Shown: positions 18,673-28,081 of the stretch, one piece after another
How the letters are laid out: each line of letters opens with the position of its first letter
How positions within the stretch are numbered: position 1 is the first letter of the stretch
Origin: Methanobrevibacter sp.
Lineage (GTDB): Archaea; Methanobacteriota; Methanobacteria; Methanobacteriales; Methanobacteriaceae
Reading direction: 5' to 3'
Length of the DNA stretch: 54,731 bases
Assembly (NCBI RefSeq): GCF_017427765.1
Contig: NZ_JAFRSC010000011.1
Location: forward strand, 1-54,731
Notes under the pieces: generated by a model
Databases searched by the model: none
The model's input: only the letters and a program-made list of their open reading frames with translations
Told to the model about the DNA's origin: nothing
Position numbers and translations under genes: made by a program

Positions 18673-19692
18673 TCAGTATTCAATTTCAGATCCTTCAAAA
18701 GCCTTGACGGTGATTTTTTCATCATCAGTTACTTTACCAATAATCTGGCAATTGCAGTATTCTTTTAAAGTATCCATTATTTTTTCAGCTTCACTTTCTT
18801 CACAAATGACAACAAAGCCGACACCCATATTGAAAACTCTGTACATTTCTTTAATGTCGACATTCTGTTCATAGATTAATTTAAATATTTCAGGAACTTC
18901 TGGAAGATCGTTAATATCATATCCGACACCTTTTTTCAAGCGTCTGAGATTTGTAAAACCTCCTCCAGTAATGTGGGCAAGTCCGTTAATATTGTATTCT
19001 TTTTCAAATAATGCTACAATAGGTTTAACATATAGTTCAGTTGGTCTTATTAACTCTTCACCAATGGTGGTTTCACCATTAGGCATTTTGTCATCTACAG
19101 AAAATCCGGCATCATCAAATAAAGCTTTTCTTGCCAAACTGTATCCGTTTGAATGAATTCCGTTACTTTCGATACCAATCAAAACGTTTCCAGGTTGGAT
19201 GTTTTCGCCGGTAATGATTTTATCAATATCTACAAATCCGATACCTGTTCCTGCAAGGTCAAAATCTTTAATGATTCCTGGAAGGGATGCTGTTTCTCCA
19301 CCAATTATTGCAATTTTAGATTCTTCAGCACCTTTAACGAGACCTTCTGCTATTTCGGAAGCTCTTTCAGGGTCAGGTTTTTCAACAGCAAGGTAATCTA
19401 CTAAAGCTATTGGTTCAGCTCCGACACATAAAATATCGTTTACAACCATAGCAATACAATCAATACCAACTGTATCGTATTTGTTCATCATTTCAGCAAT
19501 TAAAATTTTACTTCCAACACCATCAGTACTCATTGCAATAGCTTTATCACCTAATTTAACTAAAGCAGCATAATGACCACTGTCGGTAATAATATCTCTA
19601 CATGATAATGTTGACTTAAGTTTGTCCGCTAATTTTGAAACAGTAACTGCTTCAAGGTCTATGTCAACACCGGATTCTGAATAAGTAACCAT
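18673..19692 (-). CDS. purM: Phosphoribosylformylglycinamidine cyclo-ligase (AIR synthetase)
   Basis: Purine synthesis enzyme that makes 5-aminoimidazole ribotide from FGAM with ATP. The 339 residues show the family motifs [43 protein letters not shown] and [14 protein letters not shown]. Length is normal. It is upstream of comC on the same strand, with a clear ribosome binding site (AGGTG) before ATG. Confidence 0.97.
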   Translation of the reverse strand: MVTYSESGVDIDLEAVTVSKLADKLKSTLSCRDIITDSGHYAALVKLGDKAIAMSTDGVGSKILIAEMMNKYDTVGIDCIAMVVNDILCVGAEPIALVDYLAVEKPDPERASEIAEGLVKGAEESKIAIIGGETASLPGIIKDFDLAGTGIGFVDIDKIITGENIQPGNVLIGIESNGIHSNGYSLARKALFDDAGFSVDDKMPNGETTIGEELIRPTELYVKPIVALFEKEYNINGLAHITGGGFTNLRRLKKGVGYDINDLPEVPEIFKLIYEQNVDIKEMYRVFNMGVGFVVICEESEAEKIMDTLKEYCNCQIIGKVTDDEKITVKAFEGSEIEY

Positions 19693-19793
19693 ATTTACAC
19701 CTATTGTCTATTTAAAGAATAAAATTAATTAATGTTGCAATATTTGCAACATTTCATAGTATTAATTATATTTAATTTACTATATAATTATTT

Positions 19794-21707
19794 TTAATGT
19801 ATTCTAACACAATCTAAATTAATTGGAGTTTTAGTTTCAATTTTATAACTTCTATGGATTGAAGATGCCAAGTCCACAGTCTTGTATGGGTCTCCATGAC
19901 ATGTGATAACCTTTTCAGGTCTAGGATTAAGTCTTTTGACATATTCCATTAATTGTCTTCTGTTGGAGTGTCCACTAAATCCGTTAATTGTTTTTACTTC
20001 CATTCTTACGCAGAATTGTCTGGTCTTACCGTCATCATCTTCAAGAGGAATTTCTTTCCAACCTTTTTGGACTCTTCTTCCCATTGAACCTTCAGACTGG
20101 TAACCTACAAAGATTAATGTATTTCTTTCATCTTCACATAGCCATTTGAAGTATTCTACGGAGTTTCCTCCAGTTAACATACCTGATGTTGATAAGATGA
20201 TTGCAGGGTCTCTGCTTTCAACAATTTCTTTTCTTTGGTCGTAGTTTTGAACTTTTTCAAACATTTCTGATACAAACGGATTTCTTCCCATGTGGAATAT
20301 TTGATCTCTTAAATCTTTACTTAAGTACTCAGGTCTTGCAGTGTGGATTGCAGTTGCTTCCCAAATCATTCCATCAATGTAAATCGGTACTTCTTCAATC
20401 AATCCATGTCTCATATACTCTTCAAGCACTACCATTAATTCTTGCGCCCTTCCTACTGCAAATACTGGAACCAATACTTTTCCACCACGTTTAAGTGTTT
20501 TGTAGATGGTTTTCATCATTTCTTTTTCCGCATTGTTTCTAGAAGGTTGCACATCTTCTCTTCCACCATAAGTACTTTCCATAATAACGGTTTCAGCACG
20601 AGGGAATCTGATTGTTGCAGGTTCAAGTAATCTGGATGGTTCGTATTTAAAGTCTCCAGTATAAACTAGGTTGTGGGCTCCATCTCCAATATGCATATGG
20701 GATATTGCTGAACCTAGGATATGTCCTGCATTGTGTAGGGTTAATCTGATGTCTGGGGAAATATCTGTTACTTCACCATAATCCAGAGTAATGGTATTCT
20801 TAATAGCCTGTTTTACATGTTTGGATGTAAAAGGCAATGGATTACCCTCTCTGTGAGCTATATCCAGATGGTCGAATTGTAAAAGTGTTGTCAAATCTCT
20901 GGTTGGAGTTGTACAATAAACCGGTCCATCATATCCATAATGGAAAAGGTATGGTACAAATCCGCAATGATCTAAGTGAGCGTGAGAGATAATAACTGCA
21001 TCCAATTCTTCAATTGAAAATTCTGGTGCATTCAAATAAGGGAATGCATTTTTATTATCTGATGCTGCTACATTAACACCACAATCTAATAAAACACGAC
21101 TGTTTGGTGTTTGTAAAAGCATTGATGAACGTCCGACTTCTTTAAATCCTCCCATTGAAGTAACTCTTGCCCAATCATTAGGGTATTTGCTTCCTTGGTG
21201 AATTTGACGTCCGAGACGTTGTAATAATTTTTTCCTGTCTTTGCTGCTGTTCTTTTGTATGGTTCTTATTTTTCCAATAATGTCTGAACTAATTGGTGGG
21301 GTTCTTAATATTTTTGGAGCCCAACCGGTATTTTTTACAATATTTCTTGATGTAACACCATACTTTCCAATAACAAGTCCTGGTTTTTTAGCGGTAATTA
21401 CCACTTCGCCAGTAACGGTGTCAAAGTAAATATCTGTAATTTCAGCACCATCAGGAACTATTTCATGAACTTTATTAATGGTTTCTTCAGGTTCAAGTAA
21501 TGCGCTTTTATCTGATCTAATAATAATCCTTTTTCTTAAGTCTTTTGCAAGTGATCTTATTAAATCGCCGTTTTCGGTTATAATTTCTGGATTTTTGGTA
21601 TAAACTACTACTTCAGGTCCTTCAAATTCCACTTTGGAAACCTGAATTTCATTAGGTAGTTTTTGCAAAATTTCTTTTTTAATTTCTTCTAAAATATCTG
21701 AAGTCAT
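19794..21707 (-). CDS. fttA: aCPSF1/FttA: beta-CASP ribonuclease and transcription terminator
   Basis: A 637-residue archaeal CPSF73-like nuclease. Two KH-type RNA-binding domains occupy about 1-145, followed by a metallo-beta-lactamase domain with the metal motif SHAHLDHCG and a beta-CASP domain. Further catalytic motifs include [36 protein letters not shown] and the final TCHGDPY. In methanogens this protein cleaves nascent RNA at U-rich 3' ends and releases RNA polymerase. This is relevant here because many genes in the window end in T-tracts. It is next to psmB on the same strand but 135 bases apart. Confidence 0.95.
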   Translation of the reverse strand: MTSDILEEIKKEILQKLPNEIQVSKVEFEGPEVVVYTKNPEIITENGDLIRSLAKDLRKRIIIRSDKSALLEPEETINKVHEIVPDGAEITDIYFDTVTGEVVITAKKPGLVIGKYGVTSRNIVKNTGWAPKILRTPPISSDIIGKIRTIQKNSSKDRKKLLQRLGRQIHQGSKYPNDWARVTSMGGFKEVGRSSMLLQTPNSRVLLDCGVNVAASDNKNAFPYLNAPEFSIEELDAVIISHAHLDHCGFVPYLFHYGYDGPVYCTTPTRDLTTLLQFDHLDIAHREGNPLPFTSKHVKQAIKNTITLDYGEVTDISPDIRLTLHNAGHILGSAISHMHIGDGAHNLVYTGDFKYEPSRLLEPATIRFPRAETVIMESTYGGREDVQPSRNNAEKEMMKTIYKTLKRGGKVLVPVFAVGRAQELMVVLEEYMRHGLIEEVPIYIDGMIWEATAIHTARPEYLSKDLRDQIFHMGRNPFVSEMFEKVQNYDQRKEIVESRDPAIILSTSGMLTGGNSVEYFKWLCEDERNTLIFVGYQSEGSMGRRVQKGWKEIPLEDDDGKTRQFCVRMEVKTINGFSGHSNRRQLMEYVKRLNPRPEKVITCHGDPYKTVDLASSIHRSYKIETKTPINLDCVRIH

Positions 21708-21842
21708 ATAATCCCTTCAAAAAAAGTCATGTGTATTATTATAGTTTATGAAAAGCATTTAGCTATAATTAGTTGAATTTCATAAACTATCTACACATTT
21801 TTATATAAAAAATAGTTAGTTATGAAAAATTAGTCTTTTGCT

Positions 21843-22457
21843 TTATATCTTATCCAATATCTCATTAATTTTTTCATTATCTAACATTTCAAAGCCGTCT
21901 TTATCCACTTTAGCAACTAAATATCCGTTACCGGAGTATGTGTCACGTTCAGCAGCAGCTCTGATAGCTCTTATAGCTATTTCAATTCCTTCGTCAGTTG
22001 TCAAATCATCTCTAAATCTGTCTTCAAGAACTCCGTAAGCAACGATAGAACCTGAACCTGTGGAAATGTATGTGTCTTCAATCATACCACCCGCAGGGTC
22101 CAAAGAGTAAAGAGATGGTTTGTCTCCATCCATTCCTCCAAGTAATGTTTGAACATACATTGGTCCGGAACGTAATATGTTTGCTGTTAGGGATGCAGCT
22201 GCTTTAACGCTGATGTTGTCATTGTTTCTCATTTGATATAATGATACTTCTGCTTCAATGACTTTCATTAAACTTTGTGCATCTCCAACAGAACCAGCTA
22301 TGGTTGTTACAATATGATCGTCAATTTTAAATATTTTTTCTGCGACTTTATGAGCTACCAAGTTTCCCATACTAGCTCTTCTTTCGCTTGCAAATACAAC
22401 GCCATCTTTACAAGTAATTCCGACGGTTGTTGTACCTTCTAATATTTTGTCATCCAT
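21843..22457 (-). CDS. psmB: Proteasome subunit beta
   Basis: Catalytic subunit of the archaeal 20S proteasome. A short propeptide of eight residues (MDDKILEG) is removed to expose the N-terminal nucleophile Thr in TTTVGI. Downstream are the Asp and Lys catalytic positions (KDGVVFASERRASMG) and the GSGS motif ISTGSGSIVAYGVLE. Length of 204 residues is normal. The start has GAGGTG just upstream. It is divergent from taw2 with a 184-base gap. Confidence 0.97.
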   Translation of the reverse strand: MDDKILEGTTTVGITCKDGVVFASERRASMGNLVAHKVAEKIFKIDDHIVTTIAGSVGDAQSLMKVIEAEVSLYQMRNNDNISVKAAASLTANILRSGPMYVQTLLGGMDGDKPSLYSLDPAGGMIEDTYISTGSGSIVAYGVLEDRFRDDLTTDEGIEIAIRAIRAAAERDTYSGNGYLVAKVDKDGFEMLDNEKINEILDKI

Positions 22458-22641
22458 TTAAACACACCTCATATAGTATTTAAAATATTCTTATTTCAAC
22501 TACTTCATAGGTAATATATTAAAATACAATTTATAGTTTTTATATAAATTTTATTTAAAATCAGAATCAATTATTAGTATAAACTAACAATATTAATATT
22601 ATCTATTTCAATATATAAACTTTTCTTTCAAAGGTGGGTAC

Positions 22642-23370
22642 ATGAAATATAAAAAAATTGGGGATATCCTAATTTTAGATAACAATTATTCCGATGATGA
22701 TTATTTAAATTTATCTAAAAAGCATAATGTTAAAACTATTATGAAAATAGACCACATTCAGGGTACAAAACGTGAACCGGTTTATAGAATTCTTTTTGGA
22801 GGCGAAACTGAGACAATAAATAAAGAGAATGGTTGTTTGTTCAAACTGGATTTATCTAAGGTAATGTGGTCAAAAGGAAATAATAATGAAAGATTAAGAA
22901 TTGCTAAATTGGTTGAGGATAATGAAACTGTTATAGACATGTTTGCAGGGATAGGTTATTTTTCAATCCCTATTGGAGTTCATTCTAATGCCAAACAGGT
23001 TTATGCAATTGAAATCAATCCTAACTCTTATCATTACCTATGTGAAAATATTGAATTGAATAAGTTAGACAATATTACTCCTATTTTAGGAGACTGCATG
23101 GAACACACTCCAAAATATAAAGCTGACCGCATCATTATGGGTTATGTAAAAACCACTCATCATTATCTAAAAGTAGCAATCGATAGTTTAAATAAAGGCG
23201 GAATTCTTCACTATCATGAAACAGTTCCAGAAAAATTAATGAACAAAAGACCGTTTGAAAGAATCAGGGCGCAAGCGGGAGACCGGGATGTCGAATTGTT
23301 AAATATGACTAAAATTAAAAAATATTCTCCTGGTGTTGAACATGTTGTTGTTGATGTTAGGATAAATTAG
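22642..23370 (+). CDS. taw2: tRNA-Phe wyosine-derivative aminocarboxypropyltransferase Taw2 (Trm5/Tyw2 fold)
   Basis: Class I SAM enzyme of the Trm5/Tyw2 family, 242 residues. The cofactor motif is DMFAGIGYFSIPIG, followed by an acidic loop (YAIEINPNSYHYLCENIELN). At the position where Trm5 has an Asn-Pro-type motif this protein has IIMGYVKTTHHYL, which is the Taw2/Tyw2 pattern. Taw2 transfers the 3-amino-3-carboxypropyl group from SAM to 4-demethylwyosine at position 37 of tRNA-Phe. It lacks the N-terminal extension of many Trm5 proteins. Trm5 itself is the main alternative. The 3' end overlaps the convergent cofG gene by 14 bp. Confidence 0.85.
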   Translation: MKYKKIGDILILDNNYSDDDYLNLSKKHNVKTIMKIDHIQGTKREPVYRILFGGETETINKENGCLFKLDLSKVMWSKGNNNERLRIAKLVEDNETVIDMFAGIGYFSIPIGVHSNAKQVYAIEINPNSYHYLCENIELNKLDNITPILGDCMEHTPKYKADRIIMGYVKTTHHYLKVAIDSLNKGGILHYHETVPEKLMNKRPFERIRAQAGDRDVELLNMTKIKKYSPGVEHVVVDVRIN

Positions 23371-24445
23371 CTATTTTATTTAAAAGATAGTCGTTTAGCC
23401 ATTCATCGTTAATGTATTTTTCATAAACGCATAATCTTTCGATTAACTCAAATCCCGCATCTTCAGTCAATTTTTCAAGTTCATCAATCCCAGGCCATGG
23501 TGATGTGATGTTTACAAAATCAGGGCTGACTGGAGATACTCCGCCCCAGTCATCAGCACCGCACAACAAAAATATTTGTGCAGTATCGTTATTTAAATTA
23601 GGTGGAACTTGGATGCTGACGTCAGTGTCTTTAAACAGTAAAGTTCCAGCAATAACTGTTCTTACCATATCCAAAAAGCTTGGTTCTGCCCAATCTTCCA
23701 TTTCAATACCTGGTATTGGTGTAAAGTTTTGAATAATCACTTCCTGAATATGCCCATATTTGTCGTAAATGTCTCTGATTGTCAATAGTGAATCAGCTAT
23801 TTCTTCTTTTGTTTCTCCGATTCCAATCAGTATTCCTGTTGTGTAGGGAATTTTGAGTTTTCCTGCATTTTCGATTGTTTCTATTCTCAAATCAGGGTTT
23901 TTTCCGGGACTTTTATTATGTGCAGGTAATTCCATTAGCCTTTTTGAAGAATTTTCAAGCATAAGTCCCATTGATGCATTAACCTCTTTTAATCTTTTTA
24001 AATCATCAAAACTAAAATTTCCACCGTTAGTGTGTGGGAGAAGAGTGGTTTCGTCTAAAGTCATTTGACAGACATCAACAATATAGTCAATAATTTTGTC
24101 GTAACCATAATCTTTAAGTTTTATTTGGACTATTTCTTCTTCGTCGGCATCTTCACCAAAAGCAAACAACGCTTCAGTGCAACCATATTTTTCAGCTTCT
24201 TTTAAATCAGCTAAAATTTCTTCTTTGGTTTTAAGAATTATTGCTTGTGGATCTTCTGGATTTTTTTTGAAATTGCAATATCCGCAGTCATTTCTGCAGA
24301 TTTCAGTCAATGGTATAAAAATATTTTTAGAAAAAGTAATAAGATTATTCTCCCTATACTTTGCAGTTTCAGCCATGAACTTAATTATTTCGCTGTCTTT
24401 TGCATTTAATATTTGGAGAATATCCTCTTTAGTTATTTTTGTCAT
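23357..24445 (-). CDS. cofG: 7,8-didemethyl-8-hydroxy-5-deazariboflavin synthase, CofG subunit
   Basis: Radical SAM enzyme that acts with CofH to make FO, the precursor of coenzyme F420. The cluster motif is CRNDCGYCNF at about residue 49, giving the usual three Cys. Further family features are ALFAFGEDAD, PHTNGGNFSFDDL, MGLMLENSSKRL, and IQVPPNLN followed by the block DDWGGVSPVSPDFVN. The 362 residues fit. It follows the 146-residue gene by two bases, so both probably belong to one transcript with mptA. cofH is not in the window. Confidence 0.96.
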   Translation of the reverse strand: MTKITKEDILQILNAKDSEIIKFMAETAKYRENNLITFSKNIFIPLTEICRNDCGYCNFKKNPEDPQAIILKTKEEILADLKEAEKYGCTEALFAFGEDADEEEIVQIKLKDYGYDKIIDYIVDVCQMTLDETTLLPHTNGGNFSFDDLKRLKEVNASMGLMLENSSKRLMELPAHNKSPGKNPDLRIETIENAGKLKIPYTTGILIGIGETKEEIADSLLTIRDIYDKYGHIQEVIIQNFTPIPGIEMEDWAEPSFLDMVRTVIAGTLLFKDTDVSIQVPPNLNNDTAQIFLLCGADDWGGVSPVSPDFVNITSPWPGIDELEKLTEDAGFELIERLCVYEKYINDEWLNDYLLNKIANLS

Positions 24446-24447
24446 GT

Positions 24448-24888
24448 TTAACCTTTATGTTCTGATACAGTTACTTCTACATAAAGTGGGGGAAGTTCAT
24501 TTTTATCTTCCCAGATTGCAATAATTACATCAAAACTTGGAAGTTCGAATATTTTGTATTCTACTACAAGACCCATGGATTCTAATTCTTCTTTTACTCT
24601 CATGAATCCTTGATTATCCACAGAATTGGTGGAAATATTGCTTTCTTGGATATTTTTATCACCTGCTTTTAAGATTTCTTCCATTTTCTCAGAACTTGGT
24701 TCTAATTCGGTTCCTCCAAGGATTTCACCAATTTCTGTAAGTTTAGCATCGAAATCATCAAGAGGGATAACTTTTCTAGATCTTCCTCTAACAATTAGTA
24801 TTTTATCATTATCTATTGCAGGTCTTGAACCTTTGAATGCATCAAAGAATCCCATAACTTGTCCTGCAATTTCATATGTCTTTTTCAT
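24448..24888 (-). CDS. Conserved methanogen protein of unknown function (possibly DUF2120)
   Basis: A 146-residue soluble protein with no Cys, signal peptide or membrane segment. The order is an N-terminal ordered part (MKKTYEIAGQVMGFFDAFKG, RGRSRKVIPLDDFD), a middle polar linker, and a C-terminal alpha/beta part (MGLVVEYKIFELPSFDVIIA, PPLYVEVTV). The content resembles the methanogen family DUF2120 as I remember it, with moderate certainty. It sits between mptA and cofG with gaps of 11 and 2 bases, so co-transcription with two cofactor genes is likely. A role in F420 or methanopterin metabolism is only a guess from context. Confidence 0.65.
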   Translation of the reverse strand: MKKTYEIAGQVMGFFDAFKGSRPAIDNDKILIVRGRSRKVIPLDDFDAKLTEIGEILGGTELEPSSEKMEEILKAGDKNIQESNISTNSVDNQGFMRVKEELESMGLVVEYKIFELPSFDVIIAIWEDKNELPPLYVEVTVSEHKG

Positions 24889-24899
24889 TAAATCAGATC

Positions 24900-25841
24900 C
24901 TATTTAATATTCAGTTCTTCTTTAAGTTCACCCATTGTAGTTACTTTTTCAGCAAATGCATTGTGTCTGTGAATACTTTCATGATTTTCCTGACGGGAAG
25001 TAATTAATGTGTCATCAGGGAAATCAGAGTATTTGTTTGCAATCATTTCCATCATGTTTCTTACACAGTCTTCAACAAATACTGGTTTTCTGTGAGCATT
25101 CATAACTGTTGCATTTTCATCAGGCCTTTTTAATAGTTCACATACTGGAGAACTCATGGATGTTTCGATAATGTCAATAATGTCTTCCGCTTTAACATTT
25201 TTATCTTCAGGAACTTCAATTAATAAGGTTCCAACACCTCTTTGGTTATGTGAAGCGAATGTGACGGTATCCAACACTTTTTGTGTTGTTTCTTCATCCA
25301 AAAATTCTAATAATTTATTTTTATCTGATTCTCGCACAGATTCCTGTGCACAAGGACAGACAGTCATTCCAATAACTTCTGCGCCGATACTTTTTCTGAT
25401 AGTAACTTCGCCGTTTTCATCTCTAAATCCTATAGCCTTAGCCTTCAATTTGGCCATTTCTTGAGTTTTGTTTTTAGTTACTGGAGACTCTCTCATAAAC
25501 ATAAAGTCTGTTGTCATTGATATTTCAACACGTTTTGCATATTCGTGTTTGGTCATCATACAGTCAACGATTTTTGCACATAATGATTCGACGTCCACTG
25601 TTGAATCCTTAGCTACAGTTTCAAGGACTTCACTAATCGCTTCAGGATTTCTGGACATGTGCACACCTTTTTGGTCATTTGGTAAGTCTACAAATGCATC
25701 AAAAGTAGGTAATAGTATTATAGGTCTTTTATTTGTTCTTTCTAATTGTAATAATTTCTTAACTCCGGTCACACCTACTCTGGTTAACTTAATAGGTATA
25801 CTTGGAGCATCGTCTTGTGTGTCGGGTAAGCATATTGCCAA
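24900..25841 (-). CDS. mptA: GTP cyclohydrolase MptA (FolE2/GCYH-IB family)
   Basis: First enzyme of the tetrahydromethanopterin pathway: it opens GTP and gives 7,8-dihydroneopterin 2',3'-cyclic phosphate. Family signatures are KLTRVGVTGVKKLLQLER, the metal/active-site block EVIGMTVCPCAQE with its Cys residues, ASHNQRGVGTLLIEVPE and PVFVEDCVRNMMEMI. Start choice: a longer frame begins with ATG at 25886, but GAGGT (25849-25853) lies 7 bases before TTG at 25841. That start gives MAICLPDTQDDAPS, which resembles the N-terminus of known MptA proteins. The product is then 313 residues. Confidence 0.93.
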   Translation of the reverse strand: MAICLPDTQDDAPSIPIKLTRVGVTGVKKLLQLERTNKRPIILLPTFDAFVDLPNDQKGVHMSRNPEAISEVLETVAKDSTVDVESLCAKIVDCMMTKHEYAKRVEISMTTDFMFMRESPVTKNKTQEMAKLKAKAIGFRDENGEVTIRKSIGAEVIGMTVCPCAQESVRESDKNKLLEFLDEETTQKVLDTVTFASHNQRGVGTLLIEVPEDKNVKAEDIIDIIETSMSSPVCELLKRPDENATVMNAHRKPVFVEDCVRNMMEMIANKYSDFPDDTLITSRQENHESIHRHNAFAEKVTTMGELKEELNIK

Positions 25842-26057
25842 TTTAATTACCTCAAATTTTTTTATTATATTGTATATTTTTCGCATCTTTTTATTTATAT
25901 ATTTATATTATTTTCAAAATCAGCAGGTTTTCATTGTTTGTTTAATGGAATTTGTTTTTTACATAAATTCATATAAAAAATAGTGAATTATTTTAATATT
26001 CGAATAAAATAAAAATAGTTTAAAGCAGTTAAATTTAACCGCTTAATGATGATTTTT

Positions 26058-26534
26058 TTATAAGATGTTTGAAGAGCCCATGTCTTCTTTGATAACATCC
26101 AATACAGTTTGTGTATATGTTCTTTCTATAATCGGGTCTTTTAATAACTCTTTAATAAATGAATTTAGTTCATTGGTGTTTCTGAATTTAGCTATTAAAA
26201 ATGCGTCATATTCTCCGGTAACGTCATAGATTCCTACAACATTTTTATTGAAGAATGTTTTTTCCTCCCAGTTTTTGAGTTTTCCGCCTTTTACTCTAAC
26301 GCCTATGATTGTGGTTAAGACAAATCCTAACTTTTCGTGATCAATTACTGGTGAGAATTTTTTAATAACTCCTGATTTAACCATTTTGTCAATACGGTTA
26401 TGAACAGTTCCTACAGATACATCTAAACTGCGTGAAATTTGTCTATATGATGTTCTTACGTCTTCATTAATTATTTTGAGTATGTTAATGTCTGTATCGT
26501 CAAGTTTTATGACATTGTCTTTACTTTTTACCAT
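26058..26534 (-). CDS. Lrp/AsnC family transcription regulator
   Basis: A 158-residue DNA-binding regulator. An N-terminal winged helix-turn-helix (KLDDTDINILKIINEDVRTSYRQI ... VGTVHNRIDKMVKSGVI, about 10-60) is joined to a C-terminal RAM ligand-binding domain. The latter includes GVRVKGG, VGIYDVTGEYDAFLIAKF and a C-terminal helix. Such proteins respond to amino acids or related metabolites and form dimers or octamers. The start has AGGAG seven bases upstream. A perfect 8-bp inverted repeat between the TATA box and the gene (26567-26585) is a likely autoregulatory operator. Confidence 0.93.
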   Translation of the reverse strand: MVKSKDNVIKLDDTDINILKIINEDVRTSYRQISRSLDVSVGTVHNRIDKMVKSGVIKKFSPVIDHEKLGFVLTTIIGVRVKGGKLKNWEEKTFFNKNVVGIYDVTGEYDAFLIAKFRNTNELNSFIKELLKDPIIERTYTQTVLDVIKEDMGSSNIL

Positions 26535-26566
26535 ATGTTATCTCCTAATTTATTATTAGTCAATAT

Positions 26567-26598
26567 ATCCAAATTATATTTGGATTATTTTATATAAA
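26567..26598 (-). promoter_or_regulatory. Promoter and probable operator of the Lrp-type gene
   Basis: ATCCAAAT (26567-26574) and ATTTGGAT (26578-26585) form a perfect inverted repeat with a 3-base spacer. On the minus strand a TATA-like TTTATATAAAAT lies at 26587-26598. The expected transcript start is about 26565, so the palindrome fills the gap between TATA box and start. A dimer bound there would block polymerase. Confidence 0.6.
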
Positions 26599-26815
26599 AA
26601 TATTGTATTGTTTATAATATTTAAAAGTATTTATGATTTTTTTAGATTTTTTTTAATTTTTTTAATAATCTCAACTTATTGTAAAGTAATTGTAATATTT
26701 TCAATTTTATTTCAGATTTTCAAGTCAGTAATATTAAATATATTAACATGTGTTATGAAATTATTCAGTTTATATTTGGTTTATGATGGAAGGTGTGGTT
26801 GAACAAAATGTGGGG
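26599..26815. other. AT-rich intergenic region between trm1 and lrp
   Basis: About 217 bases with T-rich runs. One short plus-strand frame of hydrophobic residues is present but reflects T-richness and has no ribosome binding site. The T-runs next to 26640-26670 (A-runs on the trm1 strand) do not give a clear terminator. Confidence 0.3.
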
Positions 26816-27982
26816 TCATTCACAGATATTTAGTCTTAAAATTATTTCCTGAATTTCTTTAATATTTGCATCTGTTTTTATTCCCAGTGGATTGTAATGT
26901 GTTTTAATTGCTTCAAATCCTTCTTTTTTCATTTCATCAAAAATCAAATCTAATTTTGGAGCGCTGACTTTAATGGATTTACAGATTTTATGCACATCAA
27001 AGAATGTAGCAGGGGCTTTAGATTCAACAAGACAGCTATTGAGGAGTTTCAAAGCTTCTTTTTCAGTATTGATTTTTTTGTGTTCGGTCTCTTCAATCAT
27101 TTTCTGAATAAATTCTCCGTCTTGGATTTCACCTAACCATAATGGGCCTGCATGAATTAATTTTTCACCGCATATTGGGCAGGTATCCTCAATTGAGCTA
27201 GCCAGACCATTGCTGGTCTGTCTGTGCAGACAATTTTTACAATGGCTTATATAACCGATATTTTTTAAGGATTCGTCAGTCCTTTTTGAACCTTTTTTAA
27301 CATAAATGTACAATCTCATATAATGTTCAGTACTGTGTGACATTTTCACTTCAATGCATTTTGCATACTTTGCAAGTGTGAGAGCAACAAATCCTGCCAA
27401 TATTCTTATTCCTGTTTCATGGCAATATTCACTTTTGTAAGGTTTTGCATTATATTTGCGGATACATGGTTCCTTATAAGTGCCGCATAATGCAGAGGTG
27501 TCTGTTGCAGTTACGCATAACAGTGATTTTCTACGGGCACAATAGCCTGCAGAGTCAAGAAATGGAGATGGTGTTCCAAATGGATCAATATCTATAACAT
27601 CAAATTCTCCTCTTTTCATTCTTAAAAACATGCTGGCGTCATGTTGAAAAACATCTATATTTTCAAGATTATTCAACTCAATGTTGTGCTTTTCATAATG
27701 ATTTGCAGTTTCGCTAATGTCATTTATTGATACAGTTCCAACGCCGTCAATTTCATTTTTATAACGTATTCCTCGTATTCCGCTACCTCCAAACAAATCG
27801 CAAATATTTATTTCTCTTTGTTCTTGTTTTTGGAATACTTGAATTGCAAGTATTGACAAATCTCTGTTTAGTTCCATATGGGGATTGTAAAATACAGGTG
27901 CATCAGATGAAATTTTATCAAATTCCGGAAATTCAATTTTTGTCAATCCCTCTTCAATACTTTTAATTTTATATTCATCCAT
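26816..27982 (-). CDS. trm1: tRNA (guanine26-N2)-dimethyltransferase
   Basis: SAM-dependent enzyme that forms N2,N2-dimethylguanosine at position 26 of tRNA. N-terminal Rossmann domain: FYNPHMELNRDLSILAIQVF, LFGGSGIRGIRY (SAM motif) and the active-site block VIDIDPFGTPSPFLDSAGYC. C-terminal part: a zinc-binding set (CKNCLH ... CPICGE) and a helical region. The frame can begin at GTG 27991, but no ribosome binding site precedes it. ATG at 27982 has GAGTGA five bases upstream and is chosen (388 residues). The gene is divergent from the DegT aminotransferase. Confidence 0.95.
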   Translation of the reverse strand: MDEYKIKSIEEGLTKIEFPEFDKISSDAPVFYNPHMELNRDLSILAIQVFQKQEQREINICDLFGGSGIRGIRYKNEIDGVGTVSINDISETANHYEKHNIELNNLENIDVFQHDASMFLRMKRGEFDVIDIDPFGTPSPFLDSAGYCARRKSLLCVTATDTSALCGTYKEPCIRKYNAKPYKSEYCHETGIRILAGFVALTLAKYAKCIEVKMSHSTEHYMRLYIYVKKGSKRTDESLKNIGYISHCKNCLHRQTSNGLASSIEDTCPICGEKLIHAGPLWLGEIQDGEFIQKMIEETEHKKINTEKEALKLLNSCLVESKAPATFFDVHKICKSIKVSAPKLDLIFDEMKKEGFEAIKTHYNPLGIKTDANIKEIQEIILRLNICE

Positions 27983-28031
27983 TTGTTTCACTCTTAATTG
28001 TTTTGATTAATTAAGTAATGTTTTAAATATT

Positions 28032-28070
28032 ATTAGATTTAAATATTAGTATAGTAAATTTAAATCTAAT
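28032..28070. promoter_or_regulatory. 13-bp perfect inverted repeat upstream of the DegT-type gene
   Basis: Positions 28032-28044 (ATTAGATTTAAAT) and 28058-28070 are exact reverse complements, separated by 13 bases. The right arm ends one base before the ribosome binding site (GGTGA, 28072-28076). It could be an operator for a dimeric regulator in the divergent promoter region, or an mRNA hairpin close to the start codon. Confidence 0.5.
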
Positions 28071-28081
28071 TGGTGATGAAT

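Noticed and set aside
26608..26802. 64-codon hydrophobic frame upstream of lrp
   Set aside because: Composed of codons expected from T-rich DNA (Phe, Ile, Leu), no ribosome binding site, overlaps regulatory sequence.
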